A DNA stretch of 64,000 bases from Bacteroidales bacterium (GTDB lineage Bacteria; Bacteroidota; Bacteroidia; Bacteroidales; Marinilabiliaceae), in the NCBI GenBank assembly GCA_003249255.1, contig QKJP01000026.1, positions 124,001 to 188,000 of the forward strand, read 5' to 3'. Shown piece by piece: positions 33,735 to 43,538 of the stretch. The notes beneath the pieces were generated by a model that made no database searches, was not told the DNA's origin, and worked only from the letters and a program-made list of their open reading frames with translations. A program made the translations under genes and the position numbers. The number at the start of each line of letters is the position of its first letter. Position 1 is the stretch's first letter.

Positions 33735-34409
33735 TTACTGAAGTTGTTTTTTCCAGTTTTCAAAAAGTTCCAGTGTGCCATTAAATAACTCATCAGCTCC
33801 GGCATCTAATAAGACCTGATTGTTTAAGATTCCTGTATTTACTGCAACGGTATAGATGTTTGCAGCTTTTGAGGATTGAATACCCATTGGCGCGTTTTCC
33901 ACCACCAGGCAGTTGTTTGCATTAAATCCACTTTTACTAATGGCCATTAAATAGGGTTCAGGATGTGGTTTGCCAATTTTTACATCTGCACCAGATACAA
34001 TATGATTTGGTGGTACATTAAAGTCAGTACTTAGTTTATTAACCAAGGTTGGTTGTTTAGATCCGGTTACCACAATGGTGGTCATCCCTTTTTGTTGAAT
34101 AAGCTTTAAAAGTTCTTGCATACCCGGTAAAATTTGGGCCGTGGGGGCATCTGCCATGAGTTTGGTTTTGTATGCATAGATTTCTTTTTTTTCTTCTTCA
34201 CCGGCAGTTTTACCAAGGTATTTTTCGAAAGCATAAGCGATGGTTGCCAGGCCTGTTTTGCCTTCATTCAGATAGGCTTCTTCAGGTGGGAAAGTGATAC
34301 CGGCAGTTTTTAAACACTCTACCCAGGTGGTTTCATGGTTTTTCATCGAGTCGTATAAAACGCCATCCATATCAAAGAATACCGCTTTTATTTTGCTAAA
34401 GTCAATCAT
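33735..34409 (-). CDS. HAD hydrolase, beta-phosphoglucomutase-like
   Basis: A 224-residue HAD-superfamily phosphatase or phosphomutase. The frame extends to a GTG at 34430; the ATG at 34409 (MIDFSKIKAVFFDMDGVLYD) is preferred. Motif I FDMDGVLYDS, a helical cap about residues 20-85, motif II VTGS, motif III lysine in GKPHPEP and motif IV VVENAPMGIQS are intact. Beta-phosphoglucomutase-like members act on sugar phosphates; the cap gives no firm substrate. Confidence 0.88.
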   Translation of the reverse strand: MIDFSKIKAVFFDMDGVLYDSMKNHETTWVECLKTAGITFPPEEAYLNEGKTGLATIAYAFEKYLGKTAGEEEKKEIYAYKTKLMADAPTAQILPGMQELLKLIQQKGMTTIVVTGSKQPTLVNKLSTDFNVPPNHIVSGADVKIGKPHPEPYLMAISKSGFNANNCLVVENAPMGIQSSKAANIYTVAVNTGILNNQVLLDAGADELFNGTLELFENWKKQLQ

Positions 34410-34467
34410 TCCATCGTTTTTTTGAAACACACAAAAATGGTTAAAATCATTGGGAACTTAATTTCAT

Positions 34468-34500
34468 TTTGGGATAAAATGTGAATATTGGTTTTCTTTG
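34468..34500 (+). promoter_or_regulatory. Promoter inside the extended frame of the B3/B4 gene
   Basis: TTTG (34468-34471), 21 bp, TTTCTTTG (34493-34500). It lies within the longest possible frame, which supports the start at 34520. Confidence 0.5.
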
Positions 34501-34519
34501 CACCGTGAAAAAACTTCCC

Positions 34520-35179
34520 ATGGAACTAAAAATTGAAGAAGCCCTTAAAGAAAAGTTGCCGGATTTATTGCTCGGTGGAATAATCGCTCATGTTAAAGTG
34601 AGTGAATCTCCTTCTGATTTTCAGGTTAGGATGGCAAAAGAGATCGAAGATCTTGAAAAGGCCTATAGTCCTGAGTCTATCAGAGAGATGCAAACGGTGA
34701 AAAACAATAAAGATGCCTACCGAAGATTAGGTAAAGATCCCAACAGATATCGACCTGCTGCTGAAAGTTTAATGCGTCGGGTGGCTTCAGGGAAAGGGTT
34801 GTATCAAATTAACAATGTGGTAGATGCCTTAAATGTTATTTCAGTTAAAACCGGCTTTTCTATTTGTGGTTACGATTTAGATAAGGTTGAAGGCCGTGTT
34901 TCAATGGGGATTGGTAAGTGCGGTGAACCTTATGAAGGCATTGGCAGAGGAGACTTGAATATTGAAAATCTTCCGGTTTTTAGAGATGAAAAGGGTGGGT
35001 TTGGTACGCCTACAAGTGATTCGGTGCGGACGATGGTTACGAATGAAACTTCTATGTTTTTAATGCTTATTATTGGTTTTGGAAATGAGGAGGAGATTAA
35101 TTTGGCATTGGATAATTATCGGGATTTGTTAGAAAAGTACTCGATAGGAACAGAGAAAGAACGTTTTTTTATTCATTAA
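34520..35179 (+). CDS. B3/B4 tRNA-binding domain protein
   Basis: A free-standing B3/B4 domain, as found in the editing region of phenylalanyl-tRNA synthetase beta, which may hydrolyse or bind mischarged tRNA. The ATG at 34481 would place the promoter inside the coding region; the ATG at 34520 (MELKIEEALKEKLP) is more likely, giving 219 residues. Blocks typical of the family are KNNKDAYRRLGKDPNRYRPA, EALMRRV-like (SLMRRVASGKG), and the YDLDKVEG segment. It is followed 12 bp later by the WalJ-like gene. Confidence 0.85.
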   Translation: MELKIEEALKEKLPDLLLGGIIAHVKVSESPSDFQVRMAKEIEDLEKAYSPESIREMQTVKNNKDAYRRLGKDPNRYRPAAESLMRRVASGKGLYQINNVVDALNVISVKTGFSICGYDLDKVEGRVSMGIGKCGEPYEGIGRGDLNIENLPVFRDEKGGFGTPTSDSVRTMVTNETSMFLMLIIGFGNEEEINLALDNYRDLLEKYSIGTEKERFFIH

Positions 35180-35191
35180 AATAGAAGCAAA

Positions 35192-35956
35192 GTGGTAGAG
35201 GTTTGTGCATTGGCATCAGGAAGTAATGGGAATTGTTATTATGTTGGAAATGAAAAAGAAGCGGTGCTTATTGATGCCGGTATTACCCGAAAGCAGGTGA
35301 TTAAAAGGTTGAAGGAAGTACGCTTAGATATTTCAAAAATAAAAGCGGTGTTTATTACCCATGAGCATGCCGATCACATGAAAGGTTTACGGGTTTTATG
35401 TGATTTGCATGGGATAGATGCTTTTATTACAAAAACAACTTTTGAAAAGGCCAGAAAAGACTTTCATCCTCAGAAGATTAAACTGTTTGAGCCGGGAGAC
35501 TCTGTGAGCGTTGGTGATATTACAGTGCATTCGTTTAGCAAGTTGCACGATGCAGTTGACCCATGTAGTTTTCGGGTCGAGTTAGAAGGTAAGAATGTGG
35601 GGGTGATGACTGATATTGGTGAGGTATGTGATAATGTTCAGTCTCATTTAAATAATTGTGACCTGGCGTTTTTAGAAAGTAATTACGATCATGAACTTCT
35701 TGAGCAAGGACCCTATCCTTATTATTTAAAGCAAAGAGTTTCTTCGTCGAAGGGTCATTTAAGTAATGTTCAAGCTGTTGAATTAGTGAAATCGCTGAAA
35801 GATACTCCTTTAAAAACCATTTTTCTATCTCATATATCTGCTGATAATAACCGGGTTGAGTTAGCCATGAAAGAGTTTGAGGCTTTAGCACATCTTTATG
35901 AAATAAAACCTACTTCGCGGTATTCTCCTTCTGAAGTTTATTCTTTAGAAGTGTAG
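35192..35956 (+). CDS. WalJ/YycJ-like metallo-beta-lactamase-fold hydrolase
   Basis: A 254-residue MBL-fold enzyme starting at a GTG (no ATG is in frame near it). It has the opening CALASGSNGNCYYVG, the metal-binding THEHADHMKG, and the later Asp/His ligands in ESNYDHELL and LSHIS. This is the YycJ/WalJ group, which in Firmicutes is linked to DNA repair and cell-wall regulation; it is probably a DNA-end nuclease. Short gap to the gene upstream suggests co-transcription. Confidence 0.88.
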   Translation: MVEVCALASGSNGNCYYVGNEKEAVLIDAGITRKQVIKRLKEVRLDISKIKAVFITHEHADHMKGLRVLCDLHGIDAFITKTTFEKARKDFHPQKIKLFEPGDSVSVGDITVHSFSKLHDAVDPCSFRVELEGKNVGVMTDIGEVCDNVQSHLNNCDLAFLESNYDHELLEQGPYPYYLKQRVSSSKGHLSNVQAVELVKSLKDTPLKTIFLSHISADNNRVELAMKEFEALAHLYEIKPTSRYSPSEVYSLEV

Positions 35957-36070
35957 TGTGCTTATACACAAATTCCTGAAGTTTGTGAGTTTTTTCGAAA
36001 GGTTGGTGTATGGTGTTTTTCTTGCCCTGTGCAGGTTTATTAATCTTTCTTGCACGAAGAATTCAGTTTT

Positions 36071-37015
36071 CTATTTGAGTTTGCTTGTTAAATTTGTGAG
36101 AAGGCTTTCTTGTTTTTCGAATAGTTTCGTTGCTTCTTTTATGCTAATTTCCTTAAAATTAATGCTATCGCCTGGTCGAAGTTGAGCTAGTTTGCAATGA
36201 TCTGCTTGAATTACATTTGCCATACGACTATAGCCACCTGTAGTTTGACGATCTGCCAGCATAATAATGGGCTCACCATTATTGGGAATTTGGATGGTTC
36301 CAAAGGTCAACCCTGAAGAAAGGATATCAGAACTTTTATTGAGCTCTACTTTTTTACCATTTAAGCGATAGCCCATTCTATCGCTTTGTTCACTAACGGT
36401 ATATTTTTCATTTAAAAAAGTAAAAATACCATCTTGACTAAAATTGTGGATTTCCGGTCCCGGAAGTATGCGTAAGGTGACATGGCTCTTGTAAGGAGTT
36501 AATAACTCTTTCGGTATTTCAATTGCTTTGGATGCTTTGTTGGGGGTGTTCCCATGGAGAATATCTCCTTTTTTGAGGGTTCTGCCATCTAATCCCCCAA
36601 ACTTTCCTTTTAGATAAGTCGATTTGCTATCTAAAATGTTTGGAATGCCAAAGCCCCCTGATACTGCGATGTAAGATCTTAATCCTGAATTCATCAAGCC
36701 AACTGAAAGCAGATCCCCTTTTTTTATGTTTATTGCAGTATTCAATTTAATTTCTTGAGAATTCAGCTTTAATTGTGCGCCAGCTCCTGTAATACTAATG
36801 GTGGTGTCATAGGTAAATTCCAATTCAGGACCGATAAATGTCACTTCGAGGCAGGCTTCATGTTGAGGATTTCCAATTAAAATATTCGCCAGTCGCAAGG
36901 ATTTTTTGTCAACGGCCCCACTTTCGGGAATGCCCAAATGCATCAGGCGATTTCTTCCCAAGTCTTGAATAGTGCTCAGTAAGCCCGGGGATTTTACTCT
37001 GATTTGGTTATTCAT
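36071..37015 (-). CDS. pxpC: 5-oxoprolinase subunit C
   Basis: A 314-residue subunit of ATP-dependent 5-oxoprolinase. It belongs to the carboxyltransferase/KipA-C family with the start SPGLLSTIQDLGRNRLMHLGIPESG, the AVSGGFG block and the DRQTTGGYSRMANVI motif. With PxpB and PxpA it opens 5-oxoproline to glutamate using ATP. Last gene of the operon; its start overlaps the end of pxpB by 8 bp. Confidence 0.94.
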   Translation of the reverse strand: MNNQIRVKSPGLLSTIQDLGRNRLMHLGIPESGAVDKKSLRLANILIGNPQHEACLEVTFIGPELEFTYDTTISITGAGAQLKLNSQEIKLNTAINIKKGDLLSVGLMNSGLRSYIAVSGGFGIPNILDSKSTYLKGKFGGLDGRTLKKGDILHGNTPNKASKAIEIPKELLTPYKSHVTLRILPGPEIHNFSQDGIFTFLNEKYTVSEQSDRMGYRLNGKKVELNKSSDILSSGLTFGTIQIPNNGEPIIMLADRQTTGGYSRMANVIQADHCKLAQLRPGDSINFKEISIKEATKLFEKQESLLTNLTSKLK

Positions 37016-37730
37016 GATAGGAATTGATTTGAATTTTGAACTTCTTATTCTTTAGGTCTTTTTCAATGGTTGCATATTCGTGCTCTGTAATTGGCATAAA
37101 TTGGATGTAGTCGCCAGGCTGAATTAGAACCGGAGGATTGTCTGTGATGTTAAATAAAGGTACGGGTGTTTTGCCAATGATTTGCCAACCGCCCGGGCTG
37201 TCTACCGAGTATACACCGGTTTGTTGATTGGCAATGCCCACTGAGCCGGCCTCTATTTTGGCCCTGGGGGTGTCTTTGCGTGGTGTAAACAGTTGCTCCG
37301 ATAATCCTCCCAAATAGGGAAATCCAGGTGAGAAGCCCAACATGTAAACAAAGTAAGTGGTATTTGAATGAAGTTTGATGACTTCGTCTTCAGTGAGGTT
37401 GTTGTGTCTTGCAACATGATCAATGTCCAATCCAAATTTTTTGCCGTAAAGTACCGGTAAATGAATTATTCGGCCGGATGTTGACGTGTGTTGTTCAACT
37501 TGTGTTAAGGTTTGAGTGATTGATTTATAAATGTTTTTATACGAACTGGATGTTGGATCGAAGCTAACAAGTACATCGGTATAAGAAGGAATGGTAATGA
37601 TGTTCTTATTTTCCTTTTTAATCAGAGTCTCAAAAGTTAAAACATGTTGGTGGATTTTTCTGGAAATAGTATCTCCAAAGCGAACAATAAAGGCTGAGTC
37701 TCCTGAGAAATGTATACTTGGGTACTTCAT
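37008..37730 (-). CDS. pxpB: 5-oxoprolinase subunit B
   Basis: A 240-residue KipI-type subunit of the 5-oxoprolinase. The typical features are GDSAFIVRFGD at the start, the central GFSPGFPYLGGL, RKDTPRAKIEAGSVGIANQQTGVY, and SPGGWQIIGKTP. It overlaps pxpC by 8 bp and follows pxpA by 6 bp, so the three subunits are translated together in order A, B, C. Confidence 0.94.
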   Translation of the reverse strand: MKYPSIHFSGDSAFIVRFGDTISRKIHQHVLTFETLIKKENKNIITIPSYTDVLVSFDPTSSSYKNIYKSITQTLTQVEQHTSTSGRIIHLPVLYGKKFGLDIDHVARHNNLTEDEVIKLHSNTTYFVYMLGFSPGFPYLGGLSEQLFTPRKDTPRAKIEAGSVGIANQQTGVYSVDSPGGWQIIGKTPVPLFNITDNPPVLIQPGDYIQFMPITEHEYATIEKDLKNKKFKIQINSYHE

Positions 37731-37736
37731 TTTTTG

Positions 37737-38495
37737 TTAGTTGAACGGTTTTACTAAAATGCTTTCTTCTTCTAACCTTTTATTAAGTGCAATCAGATAC
37801 TGAAGCGCTTTGTCATTGTCTCCATGAACACAAATGGTTTTGGCGTGGCTAGGAATTAGTTGATTGTCAATCGTTTTGATTTTGTTTTCTTTAATCATTC
37901 TAACAACATGAGTTAAATTATCTTCTGTGTTTTTAATGACTGCATTGGTGTCATTTCGGCTAACAAGAGAACCATCCGAATTGTAATTACGGTCTGCAAA
38001 AAACTCAGGGATATATGCAATGTTGTGTGCTTGGGCTTGTTTACTCATTTCAGAATTAGGTAAGCCAAATAGAATTAAATTTGAATCTAAAGCTTTGATA
38101 ACCTTGCAAATTGTTAGGGCATATTCTTTGTTTTTGGCAGCCATGTTGTACAGAGCTCCATGTGGCTTTACGTGTTGAAGTTTGGTTCCCATGCTTTCTG
38201 TCATTGCTTTTAAAGCACCAATTTGGTAGAGTAAATCACAATATAATTCATCCGGATGAATGTGCATTTCTCTTCTTCCAAAACCTACCAAGTCGTTAAA
38301 ACCGGGGTGGGCACCAATTTTTACATTGTTGTCAACACATTGAATGAGGGTCGTAAAAATTACTTTTGGATCTCCGGCGTGAAAACCACAGGCAATATTA
38401 GCCGAAGAGATATACTTGAGTAATTCCGGATTATTACCAAGTTGGTATGCGCCAAAACTTTCGCCTAAATCACAGTTGATGTCTATCGAATACAT
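37737..38495 (-). CDS. pxpA: 5-oxoprolinase subunit A (LamB/YcsF family)
   Basis: The longest frame begins at 38651, but the family start MYSIDINCDLGESFG lies at 38495, so I use that (252 residues, the usual size). It is the LamB/YcsF subunit with GESFGAYQLG, NIACGFHAGDP, IGAHPGFNDLVGFGRREM, and VKPHGALYN. First gene of pxpABC, which salvages 5-oxoproline formed spontaneously from glutamine or by gamma-glutamylcyclotransferases. The next gene upstream is transcribed the other way. Confidence 0.94.
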   Translation of the reverse strand: MYSIDINCDLGESFGAYQLGNNPELLKYISSANIACGFHAGDPKVIFTTLIQCVDNNVKIGAHPGFNDLVGFGRREMHIHPDELYCDLLYQIGALKAMTESMGTKLQHVKPHGALYNMAAKNKEYALTICKVIKALDSNLILFGLPNSEMSKQAQAHNIAYIPEFFADRNYNSDGSLVSRNDTNAVIKNTEDNLTHVVRMIKENKIKTIDNQLIPSHAKTICVHGDNDKALQYLIALNKRLEEESILVKPFN

Positions 38496-38801
38496 GAATA
38501 TTTTGCTTAATGTACTAAGCAAAGTTAGCCTATTTTCCTGTTTTGCGCTTTTGAAGATAGAGAGATTGAGGATTGGTTTATCAAAAAAACTCTTCTGCGT
38601 TCTTTGTGATTTTCTCGTTAAAATATTTACGAAAGCATTGAAATCATCCATTAATTACTATTTTTGCAGGATCAAAAGGGAGAGCCTTTTGATAAAATAT
38701 TTATTGTGATTTATTGATAATTCGACTAATTCGCTAATTCAGCATCTGATTCCCACTTAAGTTAGTCATTGTCAGTATGACGTGTTATTAATTCAGCTTA
38801 C
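38496..38801. other. Divergent intergenic region between pxpA and susC
   Basis: It holds the promoter at 38638-38666 and a 9-bp hairpin at 38671-38693. The rest (38496-38630 and 38700-38801) shows nothing I can support; open frames here have poor coding character. Confidence 0.5.
38638..38693 (+). promoter_or_regulatory. Promoter and 5' hairpin of the SusC/SusD operon
   Basis: TTG (38638-38640), 18 bp, TATTTTTG (38659-38666). A 9-bp perfect stem-loop ATCAAAAGG/CCTTTTGAT (38671-38693) would begin at or next to the transcript start; it could stabilise the mRNA or be regulatory. Leader length to the ATG is about 125 nt. Confidence 0.5.
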
Positions 38802-41800
38802 ATGGTTCGGTTAGTAGGAGTTCTTTGTATTTATATACTTGGAACGGTAGCATTATTTGCTCAATCAAAACTGATTACCGGTAGTGTAAAATCAAAGGAT
38901 GATTCCAGTATTTTGCCCGGTGTATCAGTGATGATAAAAGGAACTTCAGTGGGAACAGCAACAGATAAAAATGGTTTTTTCAGCCTTGTTGTGTCTCCGG
39001 AGAAGGATACGCTTGTTTTTTTATCAATCGGTATGAAGCAACAAGAAATTGTTGTAAAAGCTGAAAAACAAGTGAACGTCTTCATGGAAACACAGCTTTT
39101 TGACGTGGAAGAAGTGGTGGTTACTGCATTGGGGATCAAAAAGTCTTCTCGTGAATTGGGGTTTTCGACTCAACAGGTAAATTCTAACGATTTGAATTTA
39201 ACCGGAAATTCGAATGTGATGACTGCCTTGCAAGGCAAACTGGCCGGTGTAGATATCCGACCATCCAGTGGAATGCCAGGTGCTTCTGCGCAATTATTAA
39301 TCCGAGGAGCCCGATCCATCAACAGTGATAATACTCCTCTGTATATTGTGGATGGTCAACCCATCAATTCGATGCCTGACTTTTATGCTGAATTTGGCGT
39401 GACGGGTTCTGACATTGCCAATCGAGCTATTGATATAAATCCATCTGATATTGAAACTATTTATGTTTTAAAAGGGCAAGCAGCAGCTGCTTTGTATGGT
39501 TTAAAAGCCTCCAATGGGGTAATTGTCATCACTACAAAAAATGCCAAACCAACAAGCAACCATCGACCAAGAGTTAATCTTTCTTTATCAAGCACTGTAG
39601 ACCAAGTTTCCAGAAAGCCTGATTATCAACAAAAATATGCCCAAGGAGCCAATGGTGAATTTATATCTAATTCATCTCTTTCATGGGGGCCTGAAATCTC
39701 ACAGTTATCAACTTATAATAGCCATGTTCCGGAAGAAGCAATGGCTTATCAAAAGCCCGGGGCTTATTTTGTGCCTCAGATTGTTGAAGGTGGCGGTTCG
39801 CTTGAAGATGCTTGGGTAATGCCACAGACTTACGATAATTTTGGAGATTATTTCAAGTATGGTGTGACTAATAATTTACATCTTAGTGTATCACAAACCT
39901 TTCAAAAAGGGAAATATTATTTAAATTTTGGGCAAACCTCACAATCAGGGATTGCGCCAGAAACCGGAATGGATAGATGGAACTTTAAGGGATCTTTAGA
40001 AGTTAATCCTTTAAAAAGCTTTAAGGTGGGAGCAGTTGCTAACTACGTTCAAAACGATATTGAAAAATTAACCGGTGCCGGCGATGCAGCTTTGTCCGGT
40101 GTATATACTGCGCCAATATCCTATAATTTAAAGGGGCTTCCCAATCATTCAACAGATGATCCTTATAAACAAGTGTATTTTAGGGGGATGGGAGCTTTTA
40201 ATAACCCCTATTGGATAAGTAATAATCAATCTTTTACCGAAAGCACAAGCCGTTATTATGGAAATGTGTATACGGATTATTTCACGAAATTGGGAGATAA
40301 ATTTTCTCTGGACTTACGCTATCAGGTTGGGATTGATAATTATACCACTAATCTCATAGATTTTTATGGTTATGGATCTTATGGGATTGATGGATTGGTT
40401 TACGATAAGGCAATTGAATCTAAAAATGTAAACTCCCTTTTTGTTGCAAAATTCAATTGGGAAATATTAGCTCAATTGTGTTTAAATGCCACTTTAGGAA
40501 ATGAACTGAATCAGCAGAATAAAGATTTACATGATAATTATGGTGAAGGTTTTAGCAATCCGGAACATCATTTGTTTGCTCAAACCTTGAAGCAATCTGT
40601 TACCGAAGAGCTTTGGAAGAAACGTACCCTTGGTACTTTTGGAAGTCTTTCTTTAGGGTATAAATCCTTCTTGTTTTTATCAGCAACTGGTCGAAATGAT
40701 GTTGTTTCAAACATGCCTAGAAATAATCGTTCGTTTTTCTATCCATCCTTATCTGCTAGTGGAATCGTTTCTGAGCTTGATGCTCTAAAATCCTTAAAGT
40801 GGTTAAACTATGCCCAGTTGAGAGCTTCTGTCGCCGAGGTTGGACAAATAGGCGATGGTTATTTAATGGATTATTATGTGGTACCACAATATGGTGGTGG
40901 CTTTTACATGGGAGCCCCCATCATTTATCCGTTAACCGATGCAAGTGGTGGAGCTCAGACGATAGAGGCTTATACCCCAAATAAACTTTTGTACGATCCT
41001 GCATTGGAGCCTCAAAACACCAGATCTTACGAGCTGGGTTGCAATTTGCAGTTTTTTAATAAACGATTTGAGGTCGATTATACCTATTCGAAGCAACAAG
41101 TGGAAAAACAGGTCTTTAGTGTTCCTGTGGCAGCCTCTAACGGTATTAATAGTAAAATGATGAATGCCGGTGATGTAGAAATCGATGCCCATGAGATTAT
41201 ATTAAATGTAGTGCCCATACAAACCGATAAGTTTTCCTATACAATGGGATTCAATTTTTCAAAAGTCATTAATACCGTTAATAATTTGGCGCCGGGTGTT
41301 GAAAGTATTTTTTTAGGCGGTTTTGTAACTCCTCAAGTCCGTGCAAGCGCGGGTAGTACCTATCCGATTATTTATGGTAGCCGTTTTTTGAGAGATCAAG
41401 AGGGAAATATAGTCGTGGTTGATGATCCGGGTGCTGCCAATCATGGTTTACCGGCTGTAAATCCTTTGCCCGGAAATATAGGAGACGGTTCTCCTGACTT
41501 TATTGTTGGACACACCTCCGGATTGAGGTATAAGAATTTTCGATTAGATCTTGTTTTTGAATGGAAACAAGGCGGTGATATTTTTTCCGGGTCGAATGGT
41601 TTATTAGATTATTATGGGTTGTCTGATCGAACCGAAGACCGTACCTCAACTTTTGTTATTGAAGGGGTAAAACCTGATGGAAGCCCTAACGATATTGTGA
41701 GAGGAGGAGTTAACGATCAAGGAGCATACCAGGAATTATTTTCTAATATTTTGGTGAATATTGATGAGAACTCTGTTTATGAAAATTCTTACGTTAAGTT

Positions 41801-42017
41801 GAGGGAAGTTGCTTTGAATTACCAATTACCCAAACAAATTTTTAAGACCCGTCAATTAGGCTTCACCATTTATGTCCGTAATCTATTGTTGTGGTCTGCT
41901 TTGCCAAACTTTGATCCGGAATCTTCTCAAGGAAATAATAATATGGGAGGGGCGTTTGAGTTACTTTCTCTTCCACAGGTAAGCAGTTTGGGATTTAGTA
42001 TTGATTGTAGTTTTTAA
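38802..42017 (+). CDS. SusC/RagA-family TonB-linked outer-membrane transporter
   Basis: A 1071-residue SusC-type transporter. Signal peptide (MVRLVGVLCIYILGTVALFAQ), CarboxypepD_reg-like domain (ITGSVKSKDDSSILPGVSV), SusC-type signature GVDIRPSSGMPGASAQLLIRG and YIVDGQP in the plug, then a barrel ending in LGFSIDCSF. There is no extra STN domain, so no direct sigma-factor signalling. With the SusD-like lipoprotein it forms a lid-and-barrel importer for an oligomer or peptide; the substrate cannot be named, as no hydrolase gene is next to it. Confidence 0.94.
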   Translation: MVRLVGVLCIYILGTVALFAQSKLITGSVKSKDDSSILPGVSVMIKGTSVGTATDKNGFFSLVVSPEKDTLVFLSIGMKQQEIVVKAEKQVNVFMETQLFDVEEVVVTALGIKKSSRELGFSTQQVNSNDLNLTGNSNVMTALQGKLAGVDIRPSSGMPGASAQLLIRGARSINSDNTPLYIVDGQPINSMPDFYAEFGVTGSDIANRAIDINPSDIETIYVLKGQAAAALYGLKASNGVIVITTKNAKPTSNHRPRVNLSLSSTVDQVSRKPDYQQKYAQGANGEFISNSSLSWGPEISQLSTYNSHVPEEAMAYQKPGAYFVPQIVEGGGSLEDAWVMPQTYDNFGDYFKYGVTNNLHLSVSQTFQKGKYYLNFGQTSQSGIAPETGMDRWNFKGSLEVNPLKSFKVGAVANYVQNDIEKLTGAGDAALSGVYTAPISYNLKGLPNHSTDDPYKQVYFRGMGAFNNPYWISNNQSFTESTSRYYGNVYTDYFTKLGDKFSLDLRYQVGIDNYTTNLIDFYGYGSYGIDGLVYDKAIESKNVNSLFVAKFNWEILAQLCLNATLGNELNQQNKDLHDNYGEGFSNPEHHLFAQTLKQSVTEELWKKRTLGTFGSLSLGYKSFLFLSATGRNDVVSNMPRNNRSFFYPSLSASGIVSELDALKSLKWLNYAQLRASVAEVGQIGDGYLMDYYVVPQYGGGFYMGAPIIYPLTDASGGAQTIEAYTPNKLLYDPALEPQNTRSYELGCNLQFFNKRFEVDYTYSKQQVEKQVFSVPVAASNGINSKMMNAGDVEIDAHEIILNVVPIQTDKFSYTMGFNFSKVINTVNNLAPGVESIFLGGFVTPQVRASAGSTYPIIYGSRFLRDQEGNIVVVDDPGAANHGLPAVNPLPGNIGDGSPDFIVGHTSGLRYKNFRLDLVFEWKQGGDIFSGSNGLLDYYGLSDRTEDRTSTFVIEGVKPDGSPNDIVRGGVNDQGAYQELFSNILVNIDENSVYENSYVKLREVALNYQLPKQIFKTRQLGFTIYVRNLLLWSALPNFDPESSQGNNNMGGAFELLSLPQVSSLGFSIDCSF

Positions 42018-42034
42018 TTCTTGAATAAGATATA

Positions 42035-43537
42035 ATGAAGCGAATATTGTCCTTTGGTTTTGTTTTCATGTTTTTGTTTTTTGCATCTTGTTCAGAGGAT
42101 GTTATGGATGATATCAATGAAAATCGAAATTATCCGAATGAGGTCGAAAGTAAGTTCATTCTGACAGATGCCATGGTAAGTTCTGCTTTTTCGGTAACCG
42201 GTGGTGAGTTGGCCTTTTATGCCTCAATCTATTCAGAATATCATGTTGGTTGTTATGCACAATTGTATAATGCCGAAATCCGAGGAGGAGGCGTGAATAG
42301 TTCATCAACCTTTAACAATGCCTGGTGTGCTGTTTATTCCAATCTTTTCAACCTGAAAGATGTCATTCAGAAGTGTTCCCCGGGCGGTAAAGAAGCCGGT
42401 AATAAACAAGCCTTGGGAATTGCTAAAATCCTTACCGCCTATAACCTGGCTATGTGCACTGATGCTTTTGGTGATGTACCCTGGTCAGAAGCTTTACAGC
42501 CCTTTACGTTCACTCAGCCTAAGCTCGATAAGCAAGAAGACATTTATCAGGATGTGTTTCAATTGCTTCAGGAAGGCATTGATGCCTTAAAGGCCGCAGG
42601 AACTTTAGATCAACTTGGTCATCAAGATGTCATCTATAATGGAGATAACCAACGATGGATCGAATTTGCTTATGGCTTGTTGGCCAGATACAAACTTCGC
42701 TTAAGTGCAGTGGAACCCACTACTCAACTCAAACAATTGTATCAGGATGTGATTACTTATGCTAATCAATCTTTTGTGAATCAATCTGATGAATGTTTGT
42801 TGAACTATGAACGCATTTCGGGCCGTAGTCCTTTTTATGCGCTTTATCAGGATGCTGATTATTTGGGAGCTAGCTTTAGTTTGGCCTTTACACTTTATGA
42901 CCTCGAAGATCCTCGTTTTGATTATCTCTGGCAACCCCATCCCGATGCAGGAAGTACTGAAATTATCTTTGCAAATAATGGCGATGCTGACCGGAGTCAA
43001 CAAGTACAAGGGAAGTTTAGTATTTCTGCCCTTATGCATGAATATGCTCCCACTTACTTATTAAGTTTTCACGAATTGGAGTTTATTAAAGCCGAAGCTT
43101 ATGTGCGTCTTAAACAAGATGCCGAAGCTAACATTGCTCTTAAAAATGGTACAGTTGCGGCATTTTCAAAAATTAAAGTGAATAGTGGCTTAAATGCGAG
43201 TGAAATTGATAAAATGGCAAAGAACTATTTTGAAAAGTTTGTGAAGGTTCGGTTTAATGATGGTGAAGAACTGAAAGAAATACTGCTTCAAAAGTACATT
43301 GCCTGTTATGAAAGTGAAGCTTTAGTTACTTATGCCGATATACGGCGGATAAAAGCAATGGGAGGTGAAGAGGCTAGTTATATTTTATTAATGCATCCTG
43401 AAAGTGATAAATTCCCCCTCCGATTTCCTTATGGTGATTCAGATGTAACGACGAATAAATATGTTCGGGATGCTTTTAATGCAACAAATGTATTTACTGA
43501 TAATGTGTGGTGGGCAGGCCCGAGAAAAGAGAAGTAG
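42035..43537 (+). CDS. SusD/RagB-family outer-membrane lipoprotein (SusD-like 2)
   Basis: A 500-residue lipoprotein with lipobox cysteine in FASCSEDVMDD. The sequence that follows (NAWCAVYSNLFNLKDVIQKC, AYNLAMCTDAFGDVPWSEAL) belongs to the SusD-like 2 group rather than the classical SusD, and is helical (TPR-like) with a surface-binding face. It acts as the lid of the SusC channel. It begins 17 bp after susC. Confidence 0.92.
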   Translation: MKRILSFGFVFMFLFFASCSEDVMDDINENRNYPNEVESKFILTDAMVSSAFSVTGGELAFYASIYSEYHVGCYAQLYNAEIRGGGVNSSSTFNNAWCAVYSNLFNLKDVIQKCSPGGKEAGNKQALGIAKILTAYNLAMCTDAFGDVPWSEALQPFTFTQPKLDKQEDIYQDVFQLLQEGIDALKAAGTLDQLGHQDVIYNGDNQRWIEFAYGLLARYKLRLSAVEPTTQLKQLYQDVITYANQSFVNQSDECLLNYERISGRSPFYALYQDADYLGASFSLAFTLYDLEDPRFDYLWQPHPDAGSTEIIFANNGDADRSQQVQGKFSISALMHEYAPTYLLSFHELEFIKAEAYVRLKQDAEANIALKNGTVAAFSKIKVNSGLNASEIDKMAKNYFEKFVKVRFNDGEELKEILLQKYIACYESEALVTYADIRRIKAMGGEEASYILLMHPESDKFPLRFPYGDSDVTTNKYVRDAFNATNVFTDNVWWAGPRKEK

Positions 43538-43538
43538 G

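Noticed and set aside
35958-36185. 75-codon plus-strand ORF after the WalJ-like gene
   Set aside because: It overlaps the end of pxpC antisense and has no recognisable features.
38496-38651. N-terminal extension of pxpA
   Set aside because: The family start MYSIDINCDLGESFG is at 38495; the extension has no family features and lies over the susC promoter region.
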